Source of the DNA: Candidatus Raymondbacteria bacterium RIFOXYA2_FULL_49_16
GTDB taxonomy: Bacteria; Fibrobacterota; OXYB2-FULL-49-7; XYB2-FULL-49-35
Direction of reading: 5' to 3'
Assembly: GCA_001789205.1 (NCBI GenBank)
Contig: MFYT01000064.1
Coordinates: 65,401-129,400 of the forward strand
DNA: 64,000 bases
In this document: positions 35,799 to 44,784 of the stretch, piece by piece
How positions within the stretch are numbered: position 1 is the stretch's first letter
How the letters are laid out: each line of letters begins with the position of its first letter
Notes under the pieces: generated by a model
Database searches by the model: none
What the model was told of the DNA's origin: nothing
Seen by the model: only the letters and a program-made list of their open reading frames with translations
Made by a program: the position numbers and the translations under genes

Positions 35799-37766
35799 TT
35801 AGGGCCTATGTTCCTTGCGATATTCGCCAGGGGTTATACCGGTCGCTTTTTTAAATACTCGATGGAAATTATTGAATCCATCAATGCCGACGGCATACGC
35901 TATTTCATTTACGCTTTTTGACGTGCTTTTTAGCAGTTCCATGGCTTTTTGAAGGCGTATATTATGCAGATGCTGTATCGGCGACAGACCGTTGACAGCC
36001 TGATATATCGAATAGAGCCTTCGTTCGCTCATATAGGCTTGTTCCGCGATTTTGTACCGGTCAAGATCCTGTTCCGCGTAATGGTCAAACAGGTATTGTT
36101 CAATCGTTTCCGCGATCTTCTTCCATTGTTCCGGAATCTTTTCCATTAAGGGCCGGCGCATAACGCGTTGCCGTATCAATAGCGCCCCCAGTGCGGCGAT
36201 GATAGCGCAAAGGACGGCCGCGTACAAAAGGCCTCGTTTTTTTTGCAGGAAAAAGAAAAGGGTCGGCAAGGCATATATTTTGCCTTTTGTATCATTGACT
36301 ATATACCCATTTACGATCCACAAGCCCTGTTCCAAATAGCCGGGCAGCCTGAATGCAAACCGCGCTTTTCCGGTCCGGGTGTTGAATGCATATTGGTCGA
36401 TAACGATAAAATCGTTGGGGTATTCGCGTGACTGGCCGTTGGGCGGGACGAGTTTCCATTCCTTTGTCGCTTCGAGACCGCTATAATATACCGAAGATCC
36501 TGAAGACAGACTGAAAATGTGGTTCATGGACCTTTTTGCGGTCCCAAAGCGGTCTGAACGTAAAAGAGGGTGTCTGGCGAATTGCACGTTTAAATCAACA
36601 TAGGTGGTTGAGTCCGATGCGATGCCGGATATTTCTATAATAACCGTATCGCCGTAAAAATAGTGGTTGGTCACCCTTTCCGAAGAAAAAGCCATGGTGG
36701 CGCCAATTGAGTTTTCTTCTATTGAATCCGTCCGTTTTGGGCTTATCATGAAAGTTCTTTGCTCCGACCATAGGGAATCGCCGGGAATTTTAACCATGTA
36801 CGAGTACATACCTCCCGGTGAAAAATCCTTGCCAAACCGCAATGTCTGGCCTGGCATGAAAACGCTGTCGCGGACTAGACGCAAAGCGGAATCGATGCGT
36901 ACGCGAACCGATGTCGTATTATCACGGCCATGGACAGTGAATGCCGGCGCCGCCGGAAACACATATTCATACTGAGCGGGAGAGAACGGTTCGACATGCG
37001 TGTCAGCGGATCCCGCTCTTTTATTTCCAATGCAAATATCATCCATGTCGCAGGATAGGAATGGCGCGTTGTTCTTATGGGTAAAACCAAAGCTTATGTT
37101 ATGATAGAAACCCAAAGTGTGCACGAGAGCGCGGCTTTTCGCTCCGGCAAGCGTACCATCGATAAAAAGCGAGTCAGTCAGTATACCGTCTCTGATCCTG
37201 AGAAAAATGCATACAGTGCACCATGTATTAAATGCAAGATGCTGCGAAAGGATCTGAAGAGGGATGTCTTCGATTGAGGACCGTATCAGAAGCTTAAGCT
37301 GTACCCGTCCGCTGTCATCGTAGGCGGCAATAAGGGCTGGATTGCAGTAATAGCCGGCTGCCGGGGGTTTCATGATCATTTCCAGAATACTGCAATACCC
37401 AGACTGAAAAGGTGTCCGCTGTTCGGACCGGTTGTTCAGCCTGATTGAGAACTGGATATAAAGCCCTCCCGCTACACTCTTTTCTTCGAGAGGCCATCGA
37501 ACAGAGCGTTGGATAAACGCCTCATTTGTATCAGCGTACAGCCGCAACCCGTTCTTTCCCCTGTGGGCCGCTTCAGGGGTAATGGAAACATTGGATTTGG
37601 AAAGGCCCCACATTTTAAGTGAAGCGGTATCTTCAAAATCATTCTTCAGAATACATTCGGGAAAGACCGGGACGGAGAACAATAAAATCACGAACAATTG
37701 GCTGATCCAGCGAGGGTTTTTCAGTATACAAAGCATAGCAAACCTAATTGAAGAGAAAATAATCAT
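35799..37766 (-). CDS. Transmembrane AraC-family transcriptional regulator with LamG-like sensor
   Basis: 655 residues: N-terminal hydrophobic signal (about 20-36), LamG/concanavalin-like extracytoplasmic domain (about 38-250; NDFEDTASLKMWG, GLRLYADTNEAFIQRS, DMDDICIGN), an Ig-like region (255-500), one transmembrane helix (GLLYAAVLCAIIAALGALLI, 512-531) and a C-terminal cytoplasmic AraC/XylS double helix-turn-helix (553-653; SVNEIAYAVGIDGFNNFHRVFKKATGITPGEYR). One-component membrane regulators of this kind sense glycans outside and bind DNA inside. Start codon uncertain (37766 or 37736). Flanked by the sulfatase upstream and the secreted hydrolase downstream. Confidence 0.88.
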   Translation of the reverse strand: MIIFSSIRFAMLCILKNPRWISQLFVILLFSVPVFPECILKNDFEDTASLKMWGLSKSNVSITPEAAHRGKNGLRLYADTNEAFIQRSVRWPLEEKSVAGGLYIQFSIRLNNRSEQRTPFQSGYCSILEMIMKPPAAGYYCNPALIAAYDDSGRVQLKLLIRSSIEDIPLQILSQHLAFNTWCTVCIFLRIRDGILTDSLFIDGTLAGAKSRALVHTLGFYHNISFGFTHKNNAPFLSCDMDDICIGNKRAGSADTHVEPFSPAQYEYVFPAAPAFTVHGRDNTTSVRVRIDSALRLVRDSVFMPGQTLRFGKDFSPGGMYSYMVKIPGDSLWSEQRTFMISPKRTDSIEENSIGATMAFSSERVTNHYFYGDTVIIEISGIASDSTTYVDLNVQFARHPLLRSDRFGTAKRSMNHIFSLSSGSSVYYSGLEATKEWKLVPPNGQSREYPNDFIVIDQYAFNTRTGKARFAFRLPGYLEQGLWIVNGYIVNDTKGKIYALPTLFFFLQKKRGLLYAAVLCAIIAALGALLIRQRVMRRPLMEKIPEQWKKIAETIEQYLFDHYAEQDLDRYKIAEQAYMSERRLYSIYQAVNGLSPIQHLHNIRLQKAMELLKSTSKSVNEIAYAVGIDGFNNFHRVFKKATGITPGEYRKEHRP

Positions 37767-37823
37767 TACTGTCTGGAAAAAGAAATCAGTATGGCGGACT
37801 CAGAAAATCTTGAAAATAAAACG

Positions 37824-39299
37824 CTATTCATCAACCCCTTTTTCATACCCTTTAATCCCCGTATATCTTTTTCTCATTTTTTCAGCTATCTCCTGTCTAT
37901 TGATAGACTGATAATATATTATATATTCCGGCAGATTTCCTCGTGTATGAAAGGGACCGCCTTCCTCAATCACTTTCCGCATAGGATCCTCGTGTTCCTT
38001 TGACGAAGCAAGCTGCTCCCGCTCCCAATCATTTAAAATTGAACGTCCTTTATCAATAAATTCCGGTTTTTGATCGACCAGATTATTTAGTTCATGCGGA
38101 TCTTTCTTCCAGTTGAAAAGCATATACTCGGGAAGCTCTTTCAATCCGTCCATATAGGTTCTAATAAGGATATGATCACCAAAGAGAACCGATCGTTGAC
38201 AGCTCCAGGGAGCATGGCTTAAGATGAGGAACTCTCTTCCATTTTCTGAGGATCTGAGAAAAGCATCTTTAAAACTTTTTCCGTCCCATTTGCCTGGAAC
38301 AACTAAGCCTGCAAGCCCGAGAATTGTTGCGGAAATATCAAATTGATAATGAAAAGCTGAATTTCTTCCAGGTTCAACTCCGGGCCATTTTATAATCATG
38401 GGGACACGGTTTGTGATAAGATCAGCTGTATGGTGATCGCCGTATATATTCAGTTCTCCCTGATTTTCTCCATGATCAGATGTAATAATTATTGCGGTTT
38501 CTTCATAAATCCCCAGATCTTTTAATTTTTGGACCATTTTCCCGACATGAGCATCCGCATAGCGAATACCAACATCATATCCATCAATCCATGTTTTATA
38601 ATCATCCAGGTTTTTGATCTCTTTCACTTCCCGGTGGGTTGGTTTATCCAACCATGGGGCGTCAAGCGGTGCATTGGCTGAATGAGGGCCAAAGCTCTGC
38701 TGATGTTTATCTATCATCTCCTGTGTCACCCAGGTAGCAATCGGTTCATCTTTAAAGGGATTCTCAACATACTTCGGTGTTCTATAGGGTCTATGCGGGT
38801 CCCAGATATTATAGTGCAGGAACCAGTTTTCTTTTTTATTACTATTGTCTAGCATTTCTAAAGCTTTGGGTGTGACTTCATCAGCTGTTTCGTGTCCATC
38901 CTTTCCGCAATTATATATTTCATTGAATCCGGCATAGAACCACCAAGCCGAATGCCTGTCCGCAAAGGAAGTGACACTGGCCGTATAGTAGCCATTTCTA
39001 CGCAGAACCTCTACAAACTGCCGGTTCTCTTCAGAGGTATGAAATTTCCTGGTTATGCCCTCTTTATACTTGTCCGCGTAGGCGCCGCCATGATTGATGG
39101 CCCCATTATGAAAACCAAACCGCCCGGAATGGAATGCGGCACGGGAAGGCAGACAGGGCGTATCGGAAGCAAAACACTGCGTGAACCGTACACTGTCTTT
39201 ACAGATACTGTCGATATGAGAGGATGTGTTTCTATGGTATCCATAACACCCCAGATGATCGGGACGCAGTGTATCAATATCGATGAGAAGGATTTTCAT
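37824..39299 (-). CDS. Type I sulfatase (arylsulfatase family)
   Basis: 491 residues without signal peptide. Metal ligands Asp7/Asp9 (LLIDIDTLRPDHLG), formylglycine site Cys49-Leu-Pro-Ser-Arg (CLPSR in SDTPCLPSRAAFHSGR), HDPHRPYRTP-like substrate block, and ITSDHGENQGE metal-binding block. A separate maturase must convert Cys49 to formylglycine; none is encoded here. Cytoplasmic location suggests desulfation of small imported sugars. Base composition is AT-rich compared with the flanks, and it pairs with an IclR regulator 23 bases upstream, so it was probably acquired as a unit. Activity on sulfated glycans is inference. Confidence 0.92.
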   Translation of the reverse strand: MKILLIDIDTLRPDHLGCYGYHRNTSSHIDSICKDSVRFTQCFASDTPCLPSRAAFHSGRFGFHNGAINHGGAYADKYKEGITRKFHTSEENRQFVEVLRRNGYYTASVTSFADRHSAWWFYAGFNEIYNCGKDGHETADEVTPKALEMLDNSNKKENWFLHYNIWDPHRPYRTPKYVENPFKDEPIATWVTQEMIDKHQQSFGPHSANAPLDAPWLDKPTHREVKEIKNLDDYKTWIDGYDVGIRYADAHVGKMVQKLKDLGIYEETAIIITSDHGENQGELNIYGDHHTADLITNRVPMIIKWPGVEPGRNSAFHYQFDISATILGLAGLVVPGKWDGKSFKDAFLRSSENGREFLILSHAPWSCQRSVLFGDHILIRTYMDGLKELPEYMLFNWKKDPHELNNLVDQKPEFIDKGRSILNDWEREQLASSKEHEDPMRKVIEEGGPFHTRGNLPEYIIYYQSINRQEIAEKMRKRYTGIKGYEKGVDE

Positions 39300-39322
39300 A
39301 TCACGTTCCTTTTATTCAGACC

Positions 39323-40066
39323 TTATTTTAAGATATTTTGCAGCATCCGCTGCATTGATGAGATTATTTTTTTAGCATCATCAGTTTCTATTGGAGAGAT
39401 GGATTTAGCCAAAACAAAAATCCCTTTAAGCTGGCTTCTCTCTCGCACAGGAAAAGCAATCCGTTTAACACCATTAATATTGTAATAAAGATCCTGTGCA
39501 TACCCGTTTGTTTTAATTTCCTGTATTGCGGAATGTATTTGAGCGGTTGAATGGTTTTTTCGTCTGGTCTGTGCATCGTACTGCCATATCTTCAGCGGAA
39601 TTTGTTGATCCCCAAATGCATACCCCACCCCGGAAACAGCCTCCAGTTCATCATCCCACTTCCTGATGAATCCGATCTGTGCCAGCACTTTCACTTCCTT
39701 ATCGGAAGGGTCTTTCCGGTCCACGAGTATTGGCCCCATCTTGGAAGGGATATACCATTCAGCGGTATATCCGGTCTTCTCTGCGGCCTGCAAAAGTAAC
39801 TGATTAATTTTTTCTTTAAATTGATCAGCTGCTGGAATAGCAGGTATCAGTTTCTGTAGTGCATAATAATGACCGGTTCTCTCATTTCTGGAGACAATAT
39901 CTAAAGAAATCATTTCGTCTAGAATCCGTAACAATGAAGATTTTGGGATCTTTAATACATTTGTCATCTCGTGAAGAGAACTATTATCGTTTTTAGATAA
40001 AAACTGAAGGATTTGGATTCCTCGTGTTAAAGCTGGAGCTGCAGATTTACAAATAATAGATTCCAT
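39323..40066 (-). CDS. IclR-family transcriptional regulator
   Basis: 247 residues from the ATG at 40066; the frame is open to 40210 but the IclR winged helix starts at LTRGIQILQFLSK. HTH: SLHEMTNVLKIPKSSLLRILDEMISLDIV; effector domain from about 80 with GIRRIAFPVRE-like and IFVLAKSISP blocks. It probably controls itself and the sulfatase gene that follows. A 24-bp perfect palindrome overlaps its start codon. AT-rich like the sulfatase. Confidence 0.88.
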   Translation of the reverse strand: MESIICKSAAPALTRGIQILQFLSKNDNSSLHEMTNVLKIPKSSLLRILDEMISLDIVSRNERTGHYYALQKLIPAIPAADQFKEKINQLLLQAAEKTGYTAEWYIPSKMGPILVDRKDPSDKEVKVLAQIGFIRKWDDELEAVSGVGYAFGDQQIPLKIWQYDAQTRRKNHSTAQIHSAIQEIKTNGYAQDLYYNINGVKRIAFPVRERSQLKGIFVLAKSISPIETDDAKKIISSMQRMLQNILK

Positions 40067-40088
40067 ATTTAGAATATATTCTAAATAT
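40065..40088. promoter_or_regulatory. 24-bp perfect palindrome, probable IclR operator
   Basis: Half-sites ATATTTAGAATA (40065-40076) and TATTCTAAATAT (40077-40088). It covers the start codon of the IclR-type gene (40064-40066), fitting autorepression. Confidence 0.55.
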
Positions 40089-40284
40089 AGTATCACCGTA
40101 TCTATAAACTCAACTCTTATTTTCACACATAGTGTCGAACACACTTTAAGTTCCACCAAAGGTGGGTGGTCTCTGGAAGGACCCGCTTCGCTCTCATGAA
40201 AACAAGGCAAAGCGGGTATTCGAACAAGAAGGGGAATAGGAAAAGGTTGCGTCAGCCGAGGAACAGAATTTTCAACGGAAGCTA

Positions 40285-41673
40285 CTAACTAATTCCCTGT
40301 TTTTCCAACACATCACGAATAATGCGCTCCAAAGCGTGCAGGGAAAAGTTCTCTCTCGCAATGGCATAATTTTTTTCCACAACCTGGGTCCGCCTTTTAC
40401 CGTCCCGCAACAAAGCGATAACTTCACCGGCGGCCCGGCGTACAATGGACGGCTCCACGGTAACCAAGTTTCGCTTGTCTGTTCCAGAAACTTGATTTCC
40501 AAGGGACACCACGTCAAAACCGCATTGGGCCAAATCACTGGTCCAAACAGGGTATTCAAATAAACAAACCGGCAATTTGGTAAAGACCGCTTCAATGAAT
40601 TGATTGCCCCACCCCTCCCAAACAGAGGGATAAGTCACAAAATCAGCATGCGCATAACTGTCCCAAAGCGAGTAGATTTTTCTTCCTTCTTCCGCGCCCC
40701 GGCTATGTTTGACAATAGTGGCGCACCAAACCACCTCAACGCCCATTTCAGCGGCTTTGGTTTTGAGCGCCTCTGGATAAGTTCCCGTCAATCCAATGCC
40801 CTCCACATAGCCTGCGCAAACCAGTACAATGCGATCACGCTTTCCAAAACTTCGGCCATGATACAATGGCCCGGCCTCCAAACGAACGCGGTTTTCCGGC
40901 TTTTGCAATTCAGCAATCAGATCAATGGCCAATTCCACGCCTTTGCGGTCCAAAATACGCGTCGCTTGCAGAAAAACAAGATCCGTTTCACGGACACCAA
41001 TGGCGTTACGAAAATCGGCGTTGTACGCATCAAGGGTCCATGCGGGACGATCAAAATCAAAAACATTGGGAACAACGCGGGCCTCTTGCCCTGTTCGCCG
41101 CTTCAGTTCAGCTTGGGCAATGCGGTTGATGACCATATGATGGATATACGGGCGGATAGGCGGGGCGTATTTTCGATAATGCGCCGCCACTTCAGCGCAT
41201 GTTGGTTCCACTTCGCCCGAATCTTCCCACCAAAAATCATGGTTGTGACACGTAACACGCAACCCCCGTTCCGCATGCAACTCGTCCACTGCCTCCACAA
41301 GGGCCTGCATACCAGGCAGGTTGTAGCCCACGGAAACCAGGTTGTTTGGGAAAAGTAATTCAACCTTGAGATCACGCAGATGCTTTAGGAACTGTGGTTT
41401 GATGCGAGCAGCCTGCGCCTCCACCTCAGCCATTAGTTCCAAGGAAGAGTTGTAATCAGAGAGCTTCCGGGTGCCATTTTTGATCACCTTTTGCGTTATA
41501 GGATGAAACGGGTAGAGTTCGGGTATGCAATGCCCACCCGGGACATCCTCGTTACCTGAAATATAATGGACCGTATGGCCCATACGCTCAAGAATAACCC
41601 TCCATTTATCCACTTCCAAAGACACGCCGTCAGTGCGTCCCAAACGATGTTGTGTGAATGCGATGACCGCCAT
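40285..41673 (-). CDS. GT4-family glycosyltransferase
   Basis: 462 residues from the ATG preceded by AAAGGAAA; an ATG 18 bases earlier contains that ribosome site and is rejected. GT-B fold: N-terminal acceptor domain (FTQHRLGRTDGVSLEVDKW, GTD-type Gly loop), C-terminal donor domain with FLQATRILDRKGVELAIDLI and the EX7E motif EGWGNQFIE that binds the nucleotide sugar. Retaining transfer of a hexose is expected; product unknown, possibly a compatible solute or surface glycan. No glycan cluster adjoins it. Confidence 0.88.
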   Translation of the reverse strand: MAVIAFTQHRLGRTDGVSLEVDKWRVILERMGHTVHYISGNEDVPGGHCIPELYPFHPITQKVIKNGTRKLSDYNSSLELMAEVEAQAARIKPQFLKHLRDLKVELLFPNNLVSVGYNLPGMQALVEAVDELHAERGLRVTCHNHDFWWEDSGEVEPTCAEVAAHYRKYAPPIRPYIHHMVINRIAQAELKRRTGQEARVVPNVFDFDRPAWTLDAYNADFRNAIGVRETDLVFLQATRILDRKGVELAIDLIAELQKPENRVRLEAGPLYHGRSFGKRDRIVLVCAGYVEGIGLTGTYPEALKTKAAEMGVEVVWCATIVKHSRGAEEGRKIYSLWDSYAHADFVTYPSVWEGWGNQFIEAVFTKLPVCLFEYPVWTSDLAQCGFDVVSLGNQVSGTDKRNLVTVEPSIVRRAAGEVIALLRDGKRRTQVVEKNYAIARENFSLHALERIIRDVLEKQGIS

Positions 41674-41719
41674 AATATTTCCTTTATTCAACTACCCGAA
41701 CCATACCCGGAGAACATAT

Positions 41720-43021
41720 TCAGACACTAAATACCGCATACAACGGCAACGATGTGAAACGCGCCTCCTCCCTGTACGGCGCAGCGCAAAAACGGACACC
41801 TCGCACGGTGAGCGCATATTTTTCAAGGAACAGGTGCATACTTTTCATGCGTCCGGGCGCGCCCGATTTCACCTCGATCGGGAGCGCTTTTCCCTCTTTC
41901 TGTACGATATAATCAATTTCCGCTCTGCTGTTGTATTCTTCACGTCCCCAGTAGAATAGCTCTGGCTGCCTGAAGGGAGTTGCATACGCCACAAGTTCCT
42001 GGCCAACAAACTGTTCAGCGGCCACTCCATTCCACGCGGAAAGCAGGTCTGAAGAGCGTAACACCTCTCCCCCGATGCCGATCTGCGTGGTCATAAGTCC
42101 AATATCAAGAGCAAGCACTTTGAAATGATTTTCCTTCATGCCAGCGGCAAGGGGCAGTTGCCCTACGGAGGTCCGGAACACCTGACGCACTACTCCCGCC
42201 CGGACCAGAAGCCCTAGCGCAGCTTTGAGTTCCCGGGCATTGCTCTCAGGCTCAACGCGCTTGTACTGAAATTTGTTGCCCGCAAGCCTGGGCGCAGCGC
42301 TGAAAACTGTTTCAAGATGCCTATGGCTTGAGAGTCGCGCGTATTTCCCGAAATCATCTCGAAATGTCTGAATAATTGTCTCGTGCACACGGGCCACGCG
42401 AGCTAAATCGCCGGTTTCCGTATATGTCTGCACCGCTTCCGGCATTCCGCCTACCACAAAATAGCTGCGCACAAGCCTGTTGAGCTCCTCGTGCACAGCC
42501 GGTTGCCCAGACCGGAATGCTGAATTTTCTACATGGTCAGCCAGGGAATCTTTCCCCAATGCGCGTAAAAATTCCAGGAATGACATTGGATGCAGAAAAA
42601 GGGATTCCACCCGTCCAACAGGAAAAGAGAAATTCTGGGCCTCAAGCGCGAATTCAAGAAGCGAACCTGCGGCAATGACATGAAGCTCGGGAAACTGTTC
42701 ATAGAAATAACGGAGCGCCATAATGGCCTTGGGGCTCTTTTGTATTTCATCGATGAAGAGAAGAGTTTTACCCGGTTCCAATGGCTGGTTGTAGAGCAGG
42801 CCTAATTGGCTGATAATTTGTTTTGGATCAAGAGAATTGAAAGCAGCTGAAATTTCCGGTTTCTGCTCAAGATCAACAGTGACAATAGAACTAAAATTTT
42901 TCTTTGCGAAATCCTGGACCACGTATGATTTGCCAACCTGTCGGGCACCACGGATTAATAGCGGCTTTCTTCTTACATCATTCTTCCATGAGTTGAGATA
43001 ATTTAAAACGTATCTTTTCAT
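41720..43021 (-). CDS. AAA_14 ATPase with DUF4143 domain
   Basis: 433 residues: Walker A GARQVGKS (25-32), Walker B LLFIDEIQKSPKAI, sensor region VIAAGSLLEFAL, and a C-terminal DUF4143 nuclease-like domain (YWGREEYNSRAEIDYIV...LPIEVKSG). These proteins are scattered by horizontal transfer and often duplicated; roles remain unclear (possible toxin or DNA processing). Its promoter region (43022-43102) is AT-rich with a TATAAT-like stretch near the start. Confidence 0.9.
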   Translation of the reverse strand: MKRYVLNYLNSWKNDVRRKPLLIRGARQVGKSYVVQDFAKKNFSSIVTVDLEQKPEISAAFNSLDPKQIISQLGLLYNQPLEPGKTLLFIDEIQKSPKAIMALRYFYEQFPELHVIAAGSLLEFALEAQNFSFPVGRVESLFLHPMSFLEFLRALGKDSLADHVENSAFRSGQPAVHEELNRLVRSYFVVGGMPEAVQTYTETGDLARVARVHETIIQTFRDDFGKYARLSSHRHLETVFSAAPRLAGNKFQYKRVEPESNARELKAALGLLVRAGVVRQVFRTSVGQLPLAAGMKENHFKVLALDIGLMTTQIGIGGEVLRSSDLLSAWNGVAAEQFVGQELVAYATPFRQPELFYWGREEYNSRAEIDYIVQKEGKALPIEVKSGAPGRMKSMHLFLEKYALTVRGVRFCAAPYREEARFTSLPLYAVFSV

Positions 43022-43102
43022 ACCATATAATATACATATACTGCATATTAAACACAGCTGTTTTATGCAATAGTTGTGATCAAAGCATCAAATTCGCAAC
43101 TA

Positions 43103-43588
43103 TCACCGCAATCCGGGAAAACGTTTTCTGTTTTTTACCAGCAGCAGATAGACCATTCCAAAGACAATAACCGCAGCAAGGGCTCCCACAACAAAGGAAC
43201 CTGCGAATAGTGGGGCAACCAAGTGAAGCGTGGCCCAGGAAAATGAATCGAGATTCAGGTTGCGAAGATGCTGGATCAGTTCAGTCACACCAGGCTGTTC
43301 ACCTTGCCGGGCCAAAAGATGGAATCCCACCCAGTAATTAAATCCGTAGATTGGAATAAACGTGGCAGGATTCAGCACAAGGGAAAAGAGCAGGGCAGAC
43401 GCCTTGTTCATGTGCAAAAGCGCGGCCAGAGCGACAATAAGAAAGGTCTGCACACCCATGATAGGCAGAAAACTCACAAAAATACCCAGAGCAGCGCCCC
43501 CGGCAAGGCGCGGAACAGTGAAATCCGCTTTCATTGCCTCGATAACAAGATGAGCTATCTTCTGCTTTACAGTCTCGTGGCTGGCCAT
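43103..43588 (-). CDS. DUF2062 membrane protein
   Basis: 161 residues with the DUF2062 pattern: GGAALGIFVSFLPIMGVQTFL, LALLLHMNKASALLFSLVLNPATF, then a C-terminal hydrophobic helix (FAGSFVVGALAAVIVFGMVYLL). Inner-membrane protein of unknown function, sometimes fused to glycosyltransferases. Divergent from the radical SAM gene. Confidence 0.88.
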   Translation of the reverse strand: MASHETVKQKIAHLVIEAMKADFTVPRLAGGAALGIFVSFLPIMGVQTFLIVALAALLHMNKASALLFSLVLNPATFIPIYGFNYWVGFHLLARQGEQPGVTELIQHLRNLNLDSFSWATLHLVAPLFAGSFVVGALAAVIVFGMVYLLLVKNRKRFPGLR

Positions 43589-43669
43589 TTTTCATCCATG
43601 CTTGTGTGAAGGGAAAAAAACCGGGGAAAAACATACCCCCGGGTGCTGTGTAGAAAATATTTTCTCTCC

Positions 43670-44575
43670 GTGGCCCCCTACAACAAATACAGTGACTTCC
43701 TCAAAAAAAGATTCGGCGTGCCTGTACGCAAAATAATGGTTGATGCTGGTTTCACCTGCCCCAACAGGGACGATACCGCAGGCACTGGCGGGTGCGTCTT
43801 CTGCAACAACGAGTCCTTCTCTCCTGCTGTTGGACGAAGCATACTCCCGGTTCGCGAACAGGTGCTGCGGGCAATTGCATGCAGGCAAAAAAAGGAAACC
43901 AGTGAGAAATACATCGTGTATTTCCAGCCCTATTCCAACACCTACAAACCCACTCAGGAATTGGACCGCCTGTATCGGGAAGCGCTCTGCCATCCGGACA
44001 TAGCGGGTATTGCCGTAGGAACACGGCCCGACTGCGTCGACAGGGACAAAATCAGCGTACTTGCGGCCTTGGCACGCGAAACGTATGTTTCGATAGAGTA
44101 CGGGGTCCAGACCATTCACGACACTACCCTGCATGCTATAAACAGGGGCCACGACTTTGCCAGCCTTTTACAGGCTATGAAGATTACCCGCAACCAAGGG
44201 CTGGATATCTGTTTTCATGTGATTCTGGGACTGCCTGGCGAAACGCGTGAGCAGATGCGCCAAACTGCCACGACCCTGGGAACCCTAGGATATAACTCGC
44301 TCAAGATCCATAACCTGCACGTGGTAAAAAACACCTCGCTCGAAGCGGAGTTTAAAAAAGGCACCCTTGTATTGCCCACCCTGGAAGAGCACGCAAGTCT
44401 GGCCGTTGACTTTTTAGAACGAACACCGCGATCAGTGGTGATACAGCGGTTGTGCGGCGATGCTCCACGCGATTTTTTTATCGCACCCTTATGGTGTCTT
44501 GAAAAACAAGCCCTGGTAAAAGAGGTTGAAATGGAATTCAAAAAGCGTCAGACCGAACAGGGCAGTCTCAGTTAA
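43670..44575 (+). CDS. TIGR01212-family radical SAM protein (YhcC-like)
   Basis: 301 residues from a GTG at 43670, where similarity begins (PYNKYSDFLKKRFG); another GTG at 43643 in frame is possible and neither has a good ribosome site. Cys30, Cys42 and Cys45 (TCPNRD...GGCVFC) form the family's radical SAM cluster site. Later blocks YFQPYSNTYKP, GTRPDCVD, YVSIEYGVQTIHD and HVILGLPGETREQM fit the family throughout. Reaction unknown; possibly tRNA or metabolite modification. Confidence 0.92.
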   Translation: MAPYNKYSDFLKKRFGVPVRKIMVDAGFTCPNRDDTAGTGGCVFCNNESFSPAVGRSILPVREQVLRAIACRQKKETSEKYIVYFQPYSNTYKPTQELDRLYREALCHPDIAGIAVGTRPDCVDRDKISVLAALARETYVSIEYGVQTIHDTTLHAINRGHDFASLLQAMKITRNQGLDICFHVILGLPGETREQMRQTATTLGTLGYNSLKIHNLHVVKNTSLEAEFKKGTLVLPTLEEHASLAVDFLERTPRSVVIQRLCGDAPRDFFIAPLWCLEKQALVKEVEMEFKKRQTEQGSLS

Positions 44576-44680
44576 CATTTTCAACATGCTGATTAAACGC
44601 TATTTAATCGATTAAAACATTAAAACTATTGAGATAAAATGAAATAAGCCAATTTTTATTTAAAATATGTCAGATTTTTC

Positions 44681-44709
44681 TTGCCTTTTCTTAAATAAAC
44701 GCGTATATT
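44681..44709 (+). promoter_or_regulatory. Sigma-70-type promoter of the putative small RNA
   Basis: -35 TTGCCT (44681-44686), 17-base spacer, -10 TATATT (44704-44709). Predicted start about 44716. No reading frame follows before the terminator. Confidence 0.55.
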
Positions 44710-44715
44710 ATTAAC

Positions 44716-44778
44716 CCCAAGAGGCTTCACAGCCTCACCCCCCCAACACAGAGGCGAAACGCAAGTTTCGCCTTTTTT
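44716..44778 (+). ncRNA. Putative small RNA with C-rich linker and terminator hairpin
   Basis: Two hairpins: GAGGCT (44721-44726)/AGCCTC (44731-44736) with a TCAC loop, and GGCGAAAC (44753-44760)/GTTTCGCC (44765-44772) with a GCAA loop and six T residues (44773-44778). Between them a single-stranded run of seven C (44738-44744) could pair with G-rich ribosome-binding sites. Own promoter, own terminator, no coding capacity, ~63 nt. Alternatively it is only the terminator of the radical SAM gene with a leader. Confidence 0.5.
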
Positions 44779-44784
44779 ATTTGG

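Noticed and set aside
40089-40284. ACCCGCTT/AAGCGGGT hairpin between the IclR and GT4 genes
   Set aside because: Eight-base stem with a loop of about 20 bases and no T run; nothing else in the gap supports a function.
43622-43643. CCGGGG/CCCCGG hairpin before the radical SAM gene as terminator
   Set aside because: No T run on either strand and only six base pairs; it is in the divergent promoter gap and could as well be chance.
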